This document shows, in pieces, positions 23,312 through 31,545 of a stretch of 64,000 nt of DNA. Positions within the stretch are counted from its first letter, which is position 1, and each line of letters opens with the position of its first letter. The notes below the pieces were generated by a model. The model saw only the letters and a list, made by a program, of their open reading frames with translations, was not told the DNA's origin and did no database searches. Source of the DNA: Streptomyces sp. NBC_01497 (GTDB taxonomy: Bacteria; Actinomycetota; Actinomycetes; Streptomycetales; Streptomycetaceae); contig NZ_CP109427.1 in the NCBI RefSeq assembly GCF_036250695.1, positions 3,348,001 through 3,412,000 on the forward strand, read 5' to 3'. A program made the translations under genes and the position numbers.

Positions 23312-24744
23312 GCGAGGCGGACTACCCCACTCTCGGCTTCGACCCCGCGCCCGGCGCACCCGCTTCGGTGGACGACCTGGCGACGAAGCTGTCGGCAGCG
23401 GTCGGCGGGCTGGAGAAGGCGAACGCGACGCTGACCGCCATCGCGAAGGGCGGTCACGCGAGCGCGTGGGAGGGCGAGGCCGCGACGGCGTTCTCCAAGA
23501 AGGTCGGCGACCTCCCCCACTACCTGACCGACAGCCACGACGCTCTCAAGTCCGCGGCCACCCAGCTGACTGCCTGGCACGACAAACTCGTGGAATACCA
23601 GAGCACCGCGCGGACGTACGAGTCGGAGGCGAAGGCCGCGAAGCAGCGCGAGGCCGAGGGCGAGAAGGCGCGCGACCACCAGTCCGCCCTCTACGACCAG
23701 GCCGTGTCCGACCCCTCGTTCCCACTCGCAGGACGGTCGTACGCCACCCAGGCCGAGGCGAAGAGCGCGCAGGAAAAGATCGACGCGGCCGGCCGGCGCG
23801 TGCAGAACGCGGGCAAGGCGCTGGACACGGCGACGGACCGGCTGAACGCGGCCCGCGACGAGCTCGACGCGATCGTGAAGAAGGCGAAGGACCTCCTCGA
23901 CCGCCACCAGGCCGAAGCACGCTCGATCGCAGACGAGTTGCGCAAGGCCGACGCCAACGCGCCGGATGCGAGCGTCTGGGAGCAGATGGGGGACTTCTTC
24001 ACGAAGCAGGGCCACGACATCAAGGACTGGTGCACCAAGCACGCCGACCTGCTCAAGACCGTGGGCGACTGGCTGGGCACGGCGTCCGCGGTGCTGGGCG
24101 TGGCCGCCCTGGCCACCATGTGGTGCCCACCCCTGGCAGGCGGGCTCGCGCTGGCGGGCGGCATCGCCGCGGGCGGCGCGCTGGCCGCGCACGGCGCGGC
24201 GAAACTGGGGGGCGCGGACGTGGGGTGGAAGACGCTGGTGCTGGACGGGGTGGGGGTGATTCCTGGTGGCGTGTTCGCCAAGGACCTGGCTCTGGGGGTG
24301 AAAGTCCCTCTCAAGCTCGCAGGTAAGAGCGGGACCATGCTCAAGGGCGGCAACACGGTCCGCAAGATCAAGGAATCGAGCGAACTCTTCAAAGGGTCCA
24401 AAATCAGCCCCAATTTTTTCTCCAAGGCGCTCGGCGCCAAGAAAGTATATGCATTCTCGAGAGAGGATCTGAAATTCGGCGACAAACTCAACTTGGCTTG
24501 GCAGCACACCGTGGCTTCGTATTCCGAAGGAGGTGTCGTTGCCGACGGAGTGAGCAACGTTTTCACGAAGCCTCCACTGAGAAACCTGCCTGGTGTCGCT
24601 GAGGCTATTCGAGCGGACGGTACTCTCGACCCCATGTCATGGTGGTCGCGAGGAGCGCAGATCGGCCAGAAGGCATGGGGGCTTCGAGGAAAACTGGAAG
24701 AGGACTTTGGTCCTGGTGCACCGGCAGCAGGTTCTCTGGGGTGA
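23308..24744 (+). CDS. Putative type VII-secreted protein with WXG-type N-terminal domain
   Basis: A 478-residue protein. The first 130 residues (starting YPTLGFDPAPGAPASVDDLA) match the actinobacterial T7SS signal domain, with the WEG turn at about residue 52 (HASAWEGEAATAF). Helical coiled-coil stretches rich in Ala/Glu/Lys continue to about residue 220. Residues 250-300 hold a Gly/Ala-rich hydrophobic segment (LGVAALATMWCPPLAGGLAL), and the last 150 residues are variable. From about 24340 the DNA becomes clearly less GC-rich, as seen at the swapped C-termini of polymorphic secreted proteins. I see no known toxin motif in the C-terminus. The next gene starts on its stop codon (GTGA). Confidence 0.75.
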   Translation: MSEADYPTLGFDPAPGAPASVDDLATKLSAAVGGLEKANATLTAIAKGGHASAWEGEAATAFSKKVGDLPHYLTDSHDALKSAATQLTAWHDKLVEYQSTARTYESEAKAAKQREAEGEKARDHQSALYDQAVSDPSFPLAGRSYATQAEAKSAQEKIDAAGRRVQNAGKALDTATDRLNAARDELDAIVKKAKDLLDRHQAEARSIADELRKADANAPDASVWEQMGDFFTKQGHDIKDWCTKHADLLKTVGDWLGTASAVLGVAALATMWCPPLAGGLALAGGIAAGGALAAHGAAKLGGADVGWKTLVLDGVGVIPGGVFAKDLALGVKVPLKLAGKSGTMLKGGNTVRKIKESSELFKGSKISPNFFSKALGAKKVYAFSREDLKFGDKLNLAWQHTVASYSEGGVVADGVSNVFTKPPLRNLPGVAEAIRADGTLDPMSWWSRGAQIGQKAWGLRGKLEEDFGPGAPAAGSLG

Positions 24745-25520
24745 GGAAAATCAAAAAAGGACAAGCCTTCGCGAGCCACCACGTACCTCTCGATGAAAGG
24801 AGTGACTATCCAACAGGTACCTATTTTGCCATCATGCCTCGCCCTGTCCGCAGGGACACCAAGCCCATCGCCGTAGTAATTCCGCAGTGCGATCCATCAG
24901 AGGAACGATTGATCAAAGGACCGCCGGGGAGCGGTCCGGTCGGAGGTTCCAGTACAGCAACCGCCACTGATGAGGATTTTTCGGAGCTGCTGAAAGAAGA
25001 TTTTGACGATTTTGATCTGCGTTTCGCCCACATCAAAGGACCGTTCACAATCACATCCCCGCACCTCGAAGAATTGTGTCGGGTGGAGCCGGAAAAGGAT
25101 GAAGGGGCGCACCGCGTCTACGCACCAGACGGCACCCTGATTGCAAGAATCCGCCGAACCCCCGGCCGCTTCTTCCCGTGGCCCCGTCGGGTTAGGTGGC
25201 ACTTGGAAGTCAAGCGAATCAATGAACCTCCCTCGCTCTATTCTGCGCCCAAAGGGACCCTCACGGCCTGGGTATCATTTGTCGTTCTCTCGCCCCTGTG
25301 GGCAGCGCTGGCACTTTTCGGTCTGCTCAGCGCGTTGCTCGGAGCTGATGACCCCTGGTTCCTATGGGATCTGCCCGCTCGTGCGAAATGGCGCACAGGA
25401 CTCTCCGGATGGGGACTGGATTTTCGTGGAGTAAGCAACACGTATTACCTCAACACGGAAACCATGGACGTCCGCGTGGCATACGCACAAGCCATTATCC
25501 ACAGTTGGACAGCACATTGA
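24741..25520 (+). CDS. Unrecognised membrane-anchored protein, first of a tandem pair
   Basis: A 259-residue protein if GTG 24741 is the start; that codon overlaps the stop of the preceding gene. ATG 24834 is an alternative but its best ribosome site (AAAGGAG near 24797) is too far away. Visible parts: hydrophilic N-terminus; a segment around CRVEPEKDEGAHRVYAPDGT and ARIRRTPGRFFPWPRR that looks like a small beta-rich domain; a hydrophobic stretch (LTAWVSFVVLSPLWAALALF, about residues 175-205); and a conserved C-terminus with WGLDF and AIIHSW. The next gene is a paralogue. GC is lower than in the flanking core genes. Position after a T7SS-type protein suggests an accessory or immunity-like role, but I cannot assign a function. 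Confidence 0.65.
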   Translation: MRKIKKGQAFASHHVPLDERSDYPTGTYFAIMPRPVRRDTKPIAVVIPQCDPSEERLIKGPPGSGPVGGSSTATATDEDFSELLKEDFDDFDLRFAHIKGPFTITSPHLEELCRVEPEKDEGAHRVYAPDGTLIARIRRTPGRFFPWPRRVRWHLEVKRINEPPSLYSAPKGTLTAWVSFVVLSPLWAALALFGLLSALLGADDPWFLWDLPARAKWRTGLSGWGLDFRGVSNTYYLNTETMDVRVAYAQAIIHSWTAH

Positions 25521-25608
25521 GCAAGAAAGAGCAGATCAGGATGAATCCCGGAGCGGCCAGTCCAGGGCGCGCACTTTTCCACCAATCCCCTGCAGCAGCT
25601 GTAGAAAA

Positions 25609-26345
25609 ATGAAGGAAGAATCTCTCATCCTGCTGGATATTGATGAAGAGGACCTCTCCAATGTGCCGACAGGAGCGCGTTCCTGGATCAAAGCACGGAA
25701 GGAAACGGTGGGTTTGGTATTACAGGAGATCGAGCCCTACCGGGGCGAGCCTTCTTCAACGCCGATGAAGATCCAGGAATACAGCGCTCTCTCGGAGTCC
25801 GAAAAAGAAGATGTTGAAATCCTCGCCAGGATGCAGCAGATCCGTTGGCGCATAGTAAGGTCGGAACGACCTTTCTCCATCCAATTGACGACACCCGGTC
25901 ATTCTCTGGTCTGTCGCGTGGAGCCGGTTGACGGTTCGCACTGCATCTATGCCGCCGACGGCACCTGCTGGCGCGCTCGGAGCGATACGGCGGACGCTTC
26001 CTCCCGTGGCCCCGAAGGACCCGATGGAAACTTGAACTGCCGGACGATGGTCTCGCCTATGAGGCAGCCGAGGGTTATCTCATAGGATGGGCCTTCTATA
26101 CCATTGGCTCACCTTTGCTCATCGCTTTGTATATGGCTTTCTTCGCCCTCTCCATCGCCGGATACGGAAACGGCCTTTACCTCGGCCTACCCGGTCGACC
26201 AACACGTACGAAATGGCGCAATGAGCTCTCCCAATGGGGTCTGGACTTCCGAGAAAATATGTATCACACCAACCCCGATGATCTCGATCACCGTATTTCA
26301 TATGCTCTAGCCGTTATCCACAGCTGGCGCCTGAGGAATATCTGA
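25609..26345 (+). pseudogene. Paralogue of the preceding membrane protein, broken by a one-base frameshift
   Basis: The first frame (25609-26085) matches the upstream protein through CRVEPVDGSHCIYAADGT and then turns into unrelated residues. From about 25965 the match continues one frame over as LLARSERYGGRFLPWPRRTRW, through a TM segment, to SQWGLDF and ALAVIHSWRLRNI, ending at 26345. The upstream gene has GGCACCCTG where this one has GGCACCTG, so loss of one C near 25963-25967 explains the break. Restored, the product would be about 245 residues. It could be a true pseudogene, a sequencing error or, less likely, programmed frameshifting. Confidence 0.8.
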
Positions 26346-26423
26346 TGTCAGTTCCTCAAGAGGCAGGTCGTAGCAATCCTGCCCCAGGGTGACCCCCGCG
26401 CAGAGAAAGGAGCGCCGGTCAGC

Positions 26424-27224
26424 ATGATGACTTCTTCTGTCTTCGCCGACGGCACAGGATCCGGACCATCCACGGAGGACGGCATCTACTTCCGGGTTCC
26501 CGACGTGATGCACTCCCTGGGTCTTGACCTCTCCCCCGAGGATCGGCCCGAGCACATCCGGGAACTGGCCGACAAGGTGTGGGCCGCGGGAACGGACTTC
26601 CAGCGGGAGACAACCGCGGCTGTGTACAGCGATATCGCGGACGCCGCCGCCGAGGACGGCGCCCTCTACGCCGGGGTCTGTTTCCTGACGCTCGACAACG
26701 GCATGCCCGCGAGTGCGTCTCTTGTGGTGCGCGCCGAGGACACGGACCGCACCGACGCCGACATCGTCGCCACGGGGATCGCCGAGGCACTGTCGGCGAG
26801 TCCTGGCAAAGAGGCGTATCGGACGACAGCGGCCGGGCGGCCTGTTGCCGTGGCCTTCTCCGTGGTGGGCGCAGCCCTGGACGGCGACGACGAGGACGAC
26901 GCCACGGCCGCAGGACCCGTCCCGGCCCCCAGGCGACCCGCGAGCATCGGGACGGACGTGCCGGATTCCCCGGTCCTCACCCTGGCCGGCGCCGAGGCGT
27001 ACGTTCCGCTTCCCGAGCTCTCGCGGCTCCTAGTCCTGTGCGTCAGCACTCCCTCGCTGGAGATCTTCCCGGATCTGGTCGCCCTGCTCTCCGGGATCAC
27101 CGAGACCCTGGAGGTCGACGCGGCCTTCGCGGCTGTTCCGGTTCCTCTGCGCGTGGCCGTCGCCGGCCCTGAAGGCGTCGGCCCTGAAGGCATCCTGCGC
27201 GCCTCCCGTATCAGCGAGTTGTGA
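26424..27224 (+). CDS. Conserved-looking hypothetical protein of the T7SS-type locus
   Basis: A 266-residue soluble protein with no motif I recognise. GAAAGGAG lies about 11 bases before ATG 26424, and a second ATG follows directly. The sequence alternates hydrophobic strands and acidic stretches (for example ALDGDDEDDATAAG) and ends with paired strands around SLEIFPDLVALLSGITETLEV and VPVPLRVAVAGPEGVGPEG. It has typical high-GC codon use, unlike the two genes before it. It is last in the rightward group and converges on a leftward T7SS-type group. Confidence 0.7.
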   Translation: MMTSSVFADGTGSGPSTEDGIYFRVPDVMHSLGLDLSPEDRPEHIRELADKVWAAGTDFQRETTAAVYSDIADAAAEDGALYAGVCFLTLDNGMPASASLVVRAEDTDRTDADIVATGIAEALSASPGKEAYRTTAAGRPVAVAFSVVGAALDGDDEDDATAAGPVPAPRRPASIGTDVPDSPVLTLAGAEAYVPLPELSRLLVLCVSTPSLEIFPDLVALLSGITETLEVDAAFAAVPVPLRVAVAGPEGVGPEGILRASRISEL

Positions 27225-27340
27225 GGACCTGCGCGGCGCGTGGGACCGCGCCAGCCGGCCCCGTCACGAAGTCCTGCGTCGGGCCCCGGCTTGTTCAACG
27301 AGCGAACACGTACGGCGCAGCCGGCGTGGGCCGGCAGGTA

Positions 27341-27358
27341 CGGCCGTAGAAACGGCCG
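27341..27358. terminator. Short hairpin between convergent groups
   Basis: CGGCCGT and ACGGCCG flank an AGAA loop, with a GCCGGC/GCCGGC palindrome just before it (27320-27335). It lies between the genes ending at 27224 and 27373. Confidence 0.5.
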
Positions 27359-27372
27359 CAAGGTCAGCGCTC

Positions 27373-27612
27373 TCAGGGCCGACAGGTGCTCGAATCGCTG
27401 GAGCACAGCCAGCCGTCGTCACCCGGGTGGTCGAAGTCGTGCAGGACCCCGAGGAAGCTCGCCACCACGAACACGACGAAGGCCGCGCAGACTCCCAGCC
27501 CGACCCACAGGGCGACTTTCCCCCATCGCCGTGCACCGGGCGACACTTCCTTGCGACGGACGGCGGGCCGCTCGGACTCGCCTGTGTGCCGGCCCGTGTA
27601 GCGCGGGGTCAC
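27373..27612 (-). CDS. Small single-TM protein of unknown function
   Basis: A 79-residue protein starting at GTG 27612, which overlaps the stop of the upstream gene (GTGA). The N-terminal 35 residues are basic; one TM helix follows (VALWVGLGVCAAFVVFVVAS); the outside part is short, acidic and contains two Cys (WLCSSDSSTC) that could form a disulfide. Coupling to a WXG100-type gene suggests a partner role, perhaps membrane anchoring or immunity. A longer frame to 27912 is a shadow of the upstream gene. Confidence 0.6.
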   Translation of the reverse strand: MTPRYTGRHTGESERPAVRRKEVSPGARRWGKVALWVGLGVCAAFVVFVVASFLGVLHDFDHPGDDGWLCSSDSSTCRP

Positions 27613-28733
27613 AGCGTGGCCCTCATCTGACCGGACGTTCCCGTGACGTCGAAGTCCCGGGCCACGCCGGTGGTGTTCAGATGGGCGATGTCGGCCTGTT
27701 CGAGGGTGATCTTCAGCGGCCCGTAGCCCTTGGACTGCGTGGTCCGGTGCTCGCTGGGCACGCCCCAGTCGTACCGCTTCTTCACTTCCATGTGGTACGT
27801 GACCGTGTTTCCCTGCTTCTCGCCGACCATCCGGTACTGGAAGTGGTTCAGTGCGTAATACCAGTCCTGGCTCTCGCCGCCGTCGCCGGGTCTCGGCGCG
27901 GTCGACTGCCACGCTGTGGTGAAGGAGCCGTCAGGCCTGTGAGCGACGTCCTGAGCGAGGGTCGTGTTCGCGTCCCTTCGGAACTGGGGTATGTCGTCGA
28001 GCAGTTCCTGCGGATCGACCTCGACCGGCGCGCCCGTGGCGTCCAGGTAATGCTTGATGAGACCCGCTGTGTTGACCCAGCCACGGGCGTTGGCCAGGGC
28101 GCCCACATTGTTGAGCTTGTTCCGTGTGGTGCGGTCCGAACCGTCGGGATTCAGGATGTCGAAATCCCGGTTCTCGGACTCGAAGTTGTGCGGGGTCCCG
28201 AACACCACCTTGATGTTCTGGGAGATCCAGCCGTCCTCAGCGTCGGCCTTCTCCAGTACCGCCCTCGCCCGCTGCTCCAGGGACTCGGCCTTGCCGCGCC
28301 GCTCCTTGTGCCGCGCGAGGCCTTCCGGATTGTTGGGGTCGTACATGTCCGACCACGAGACGCTCGCGTCATCGGTGATCAGCATCCCGTCCTCGGCGGC
28401 CTCAAGCCGCAGTGCCTCGGCCTGTCCCTGGAGGTCGCGCAGACCCGCGAAACCGCTCCCTCCGCCCGTACCGTTCACCTCGTCCCGGAAGAACGAACGC
28501 AGCCCCTGCACCTCGGTGTCGAGAGCGTCGAAGTCCAGCTGAATGCGATCGCAGTACGCCTGGGCCGCCCGGCCTGCCTCCCCGCGCCAGCGGTCCTTGT
28601 GCAGGGGGGTGACCACCTCGTCGTGAAAGTCCTTGCGGTTGTCCTTGATCCGCTTGTGGACATCGCCCCAATCGCGCACGAAGGTGTCGAGGCCGTTCAC
28701 GTCGAGGGACAACAACTGGCTGAAGGTGACCAT
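27609..28733 (-). CDS. WXG100-like large protein, probable type VII-secreted effector
   Basis: A 374-residue protein whose first 100 residues form a WXG100-type helical hairpin: helix, then KDRWRGEAGRAAQAYCDRI (turn at WRG, near residue 50), then a second helix. The middle is helical and charged. The C-terminal 150 residues contain several strands and aromatic residues (QDWYYALNHFQYRMVGEKQG, TVTYHMEVKKRYDWG), a fold that could be the functional domain; I do not recognise it. It starts 18 bases after the upstream gene and overlaps the small TM gene downstream, so three genes look like one operon. Confidence 0.7.
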   Translation of the reverse strand: MVTFSQLLSLDVNGLDTFVRDWGDVHKRIKDNRKDFHDEVVTPLHKDRWRGEAGRAAQAYCDRIQLDFDALDTEVQGLRSFFRDEVNGTGGGSGFAGLRDLQGQAEALRLEAAEDGMLITDDASVSWSDMYDPNNPEGLARHKERRGKAESLEQRARAVLEKADAEDGWISQNIKVVFGTPHNFESENRDFDILNPDGSDRTTRNKLNNVGALANARGWVNTAGLIKHYLDATGAPVEVDPQELLDDIPQFRRDANTTLAQDVAHRPDGSFTTAWQSTAPRPGDGGESQDWYYALNHFQYRMVGEKQGNTVTYHMEVKKRYDWGVPSEHRTTQSKGYGPLKITLEQADIAHLNTTGVARDFDVTGTSGQMRATL

Positions 28734-28751
28734 CCTCGCCCTAACCCGGTA

Positions 28752-29261
28752 TCAATGCGGCAAGCCGCCGAAAGCGGACCTGATCGCCGTCTCGTTCGCG
28801 TCGAAGGCATCAGCGCTGTCACGGAAGTTGAGGGAGGCCTGCCCCAGCCGGTCCGCGATCACCGCGTTCAGCGCCTCCCAGCGCGCCTGCATCTCCTGCA
28901 GGCCGGCGATGAAGGACCAGCCCTGGTCCTGCCGCGCAAGCTCCTGATCGGCGTCCTCCGCCCCAGCACACGTGGTGCGGACCTGGTCCTTGCACGCCTC
29001 GCAGGCGTCGGCTCGGGAACGCAGGTACGAGGACGAGACGCCCACGTCCGGGTCTCCGCCCCAGACGGGCGGCGGCGGAGTGGGCGACGGCCCCGGCGAG
29101 GGATCGGGCACAGGCCTCGGCGCGGAAGGCTCCGGGGACGGTTCGGGCGTGAACCTCGGAGTCGGCGTGGGTCGGGCAGAAGCCACGGACCGGGGCCGGA
29201 CGTCACGGCATAGGCCGACCGAGGGTCGACGGGATGGGCCAATGGTGTTCCCCCTCACCAT
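28752..29261 (-). CDS. WXG100-like protein with Pro-rich N-terminus, start uncertain
   Basis: A protein of about 169 residues. The N-terminal 65 residues are Pro/Ser/Thr-rich (PEPSPEPSAPRPVPDPSPGP), and the C-terminal 100 are helical with ACEACKDQVRTTCAG and MQARWEALNAVIADRLGQA, resembling an ESX-type hairpin with a W-x-A turn. I chose ATG 29261; GTG 29285 is possible and neither has a convincing ribosome site. The best site (GAGGGGG near 29250) points to an ATT or an out-of-frame TTG, so the start needs experimental support. First gene of the leftward T7SS-type group. Confidence 0.6.
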   Translation of the reverse strand: MVRGNTIGPSRRPSVGLCRDVRPRSVASARPTPTPRFTPEPSPEPSAPRPVPDPSPGPSPTPPPPVWGGDPDVGVSSSYLRSRADACEACKDQVRTTCAGAEDADQELARQDQGWSFIAGLQEMQARWEALNAVIADRLGQASLNFRDSADAFDANETAIRSAFGGLPH

Positions 29262-29481
29262 GGACACACAGGTTGAAGGCGTCACGCTAACGCGCTCACG
29301 CCACCGCGCACAGTCGCTCTTCCGTCACGGAGACCCTGTGTTGGTGATGTTCTGCGTTGTGGTCCCAGTAGTCAAGAACTCGCCGCCTGTACTCCCACCG
29401 AGGGTGAATGCACACCCGCCTCGGCCACCTTCCCCATGCGGCCGGGGTCCTACGATCAGGAGTCGATCCCAGGAGGCCCGC

Positions 29482-29943
29482 ATGACGCAACCCACCGCCC
29501 GTAGCGCGCACGAACGCAAGCAGGACGCGCTGCACCGCCTGGAACACGACGTCGACGCCTGGGTGTCGACGGCCGACCTGGAGACCGGGGCGCCCTACCT
29601 GGTGCCGCTGTCCTTCCTGTGGAACGGCTCGTCGCTCCTGCTCTCCACCGCCGCGACGGCCCCCACCGCCCGCAACCTCTCACTGAGCGGCACGGTCCGC
29701 CTGGGCATCGGCGAGACGCGGGATGTCGTCCTGGTCGAGGGCACGGCCCAGGTGGTACGCCCGGCGGAACTGTCACAGGAGGACGGCGACGCCTTCGCGG
29801 CGAAGACCGGCTTCGACCCTCGCGAGGAGTCGGCCCCGTACGTCTACTTCCGCGTCAGCCCGCGCAGGCTCCAGGCGTGGCGGGAGTCCAACGAGATAGC
29901 GGGCCGGGACCTCATCGTGGACGGCCGCTGGACGGTGGACTGA
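29482..29943 (+). CDS. Pyridoxamine 5'-phosphate oxidase-like flavin split-barrel protein
   Basis: A 153-residue protein with perfect AGGAGG before ATG 29482. The fold signature is visible as HDVDAWVSTADLETGAPYLVPLSF, then TARNLSLSGTVRLGIGETRD, then a C-terminal strand FRVSPRRLQAWR. Family members bind FMN or F420 and act on varied substrates; true PdxH enzymes are longer, so pyridoxal synthesis is unlikely. It is a single gene with its own terminator, unrelated to the T7SS genes beside it. Confidence 0.85.
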   Translation: MTQPTARSAHERKQDALHRLEHDVDAWVSTADLETGAPYLVPLSFLWNGSSLLLSTAATAPTARNLSLSGTVRLGIGETRDVVLVEGTAQVVRPAELSQEDGDAFAAKTGFDPREESAPYVYFRVSPRRLQAWRESNEIAGRDLIVDGRWTVD

Positions 29944-29975
29944 GGCTGCTCGACGCGCGCCTGTCGTGGAGACCC

Positions 29976-29992
29976 CCGGGGCGGAGCCCCGG
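29976..29992 (+). terminator. GC-rich hairpin after the flavin-barrel gene
   Basis: CCGGGGC pairs with GCCCCGG around a GGA loop, 33 bases after the stop codon. Confidence 0.65.
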
Positions 29993-30079
29993 CCGTGCTC
30001 CGCTCCGGTATCGATACGGGGTGTGATGGGCGCCGTTGTTGTGCCGTCGGAACCTTGCTCCAAGCGACTCTCTTCGTTG

Positions 30080-30870
30080 ACGCCAGCCTGCGTCCACTCG
30101 GTACTCGCGTCCGATGTGGAGCACGCCGTGCGCGAGGCGAAGAGCCCCTGCAACCTCGCCCGCAACGTCGCACCGGCGCAGTACAGCCCTGCCGCTTCAA
30201 ATCCCTTACCGCTGAGTAAGCCCGCGAGTTCCTCGCCGCCAGGCGTCACCGGGTGCATCCCCTGTTCGAACTTGCCCGCGCGCCGGGACTGCGCAAGGTC
30301 GAACTCCTCGGTGCGAGCACCGCCGCCCTCCAGCACACCCGCAGCAGGCCACCCTGCTGACCAAGGCCCATCAGCTCGGAACGGCGCATCGCCCGCCTGC
30401 CTCCTGCGTCGCCTCTCTTCACGGCACCGCCGGCGGCAGGCACGCGAGCAGGAGCAGGCGGGCCCGGCTTGGCAGGACAGCGGCTACGTCTTCACACGGT
30501 CGGACGTGCACCCGGTAGAACCCGCCACGTTCACAACGCACTTCGGCGCCCCACTCCACGACGCGCAGTTGCTGCCCATCCGGTTCCACGATCTCCGCTA
30601 CTCGACCGCGACCCTCCTCCTGGAACAGGGCATCGAATTCGTCGTCGTCAAGGAACTCCTGGGCCGCGCCCATATCGGCGTGACCGCGACGGTCTACGCA
30701 CCCGTTCGCCTCGCCTCCAGCGCCAGGCTGTCAACCTCCTCGGCCACGCCCTCGGCAACCTCACCGAGACCACGATCCAGCCCGACGACGCAAGAACCCA
30801 CCGCTCTGTGCATCACCCGTCCGCTGGCCTTGCCGTTCGGATGCGCATTCCGACGGGGCCTCCTTTTCAT
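30080..30870 (+). pseudogene. Decayed tyrosine recombinase (phage/ICE-type integrase)
   Basis: Fragments of one integrase are spread over all three forward frames. In order: HAVREAKSPCNLARNVA (near 30120), SLTAE-stop-AREFLAARRH with a TAA at 30217, FELARAPGLRKVELLG (near 30265), QAREQEQAGPAWQDSGYVFT (near 30440), the catalytic HDLRYSTATLLLEQGIEFVV and KELLGRAHIGVTATVYAPV, then a one-base loss near 30712 and, in the next frame, LQRQAVNLLGHALGNLTETT. The usual LLGHAHI histidine is Arg. Edges are approximate. It is the remains of a mobile element next to the RHS locus. Confidence 0.8.
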
Positions 30871-30879
30871 CACTGAATA

Positions 30880-31545
30880 TTATCCCTGGCGCATCTTCGC
30901 AAGTTTATGAAAGGCGATTTGGCCGTCGACAACCGCATGGAGCAAATCAACATTTTCAGCCTTTGCTGATAGCCCCTCAAGCCATTCATCTCCCGAGGTC
31001 CACTTAATTGGAAGTCGCGACTTGGGCCACTTCCCCAGGAGCTCCCGGGCGAATTGGATGCCCTCCACCGCAATATCAACTGAGCCACTTGCCGCAGGGA
31101 TTAGGACACTATCCTCAACTTCATTCACCGCAGGCGGGCCACCTTGGGCTTGCTGAGAGCCTGCAAAGGTGCGCAACTCTCCGACGACGTCCTCAATCGT
31201 CGGCGGCAAATCCAAACTCAACCGCGACTGCTCGGTCAGTCGCCTGGCAGCGTCAGAGTAGTCTTCCCCATGCCGAGAGAAAGTAACGGCCTCCTGCACC
31301 CCTGAGCTTGTGACGAGACGCTGGCCAAGAGTCAGGGAGACGACTGGAAACTCTCGGGTGAGAGCATGAATGTGCACGGTCGGAAAATACGCGTCGCCCG
31401 AGGTAGATCGGTCGAGCGTGACCCCTTGAAGCACAGGGCCAATACGCCTAAGCAGTCTCAAAGGCCGCCAGACATCGAAACCCGGGTACAGGGCCGACCA
31501 GTCCTTAGTAGCCCGTTTGACGGTCGCTGCATCCACCTTGCTCAC
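30880..31545 (-). CDS. Candidate immunity protein for the RHS toxin
   Basis: A 221-residue soluble protein of no family I recognise. Start GTG 31545 lies on the stop codon of the RHS gene (GTGA), with GGAGG inside the last RHS codons, so its translation is coupled to the toxin. It has less GC-rich codon use than core genes. Seen features: YPGFDVWRPLRLLRRIGPV, VVSLTLGQRLVTSSGV, and a C-terminal helical part ending HKLAKMRQG; no signal peptide or TM. Known pattern: in RHS/CDI loci the small gene directly after the toxin C-terminus encodes the antidote. The role here is inferred from position only. Confidence 0.65.
   Translation of the reverse strand: MSKVDAATVKRATKDWSALYPGFDVWRPLRLLRRIGPVLQGVTLDRSTSGDAYFPTVHIHALTREFPVVSLTLGQRLVTSSGVQEAVTFSRHGEDYSDAARRLTEQSRLSLDLPPTIEDVVGELRTFAGSQQAQGGPPAVNEVEDSVLIPAASGSVDIAVEGIQFARELLGKWPKSRLPIKWTSGDEWLEGLSAKAENVDLLHAVVDGQIAFHKLAKMRQG

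Noticed and set aside
30008..30017. GTATCGATAC palindrome as an attachment site
   Set aside because: It is close to the integrase remnant, but no second copy or tRNA gene end was found in the window.
29966..30910. A 314-residue rightward protein as an intact gene
   Set aside because: Only its central third matches tyrosine recombinases; flanking integrase segments are in other frames, so it is a decayed gene and not one protein.
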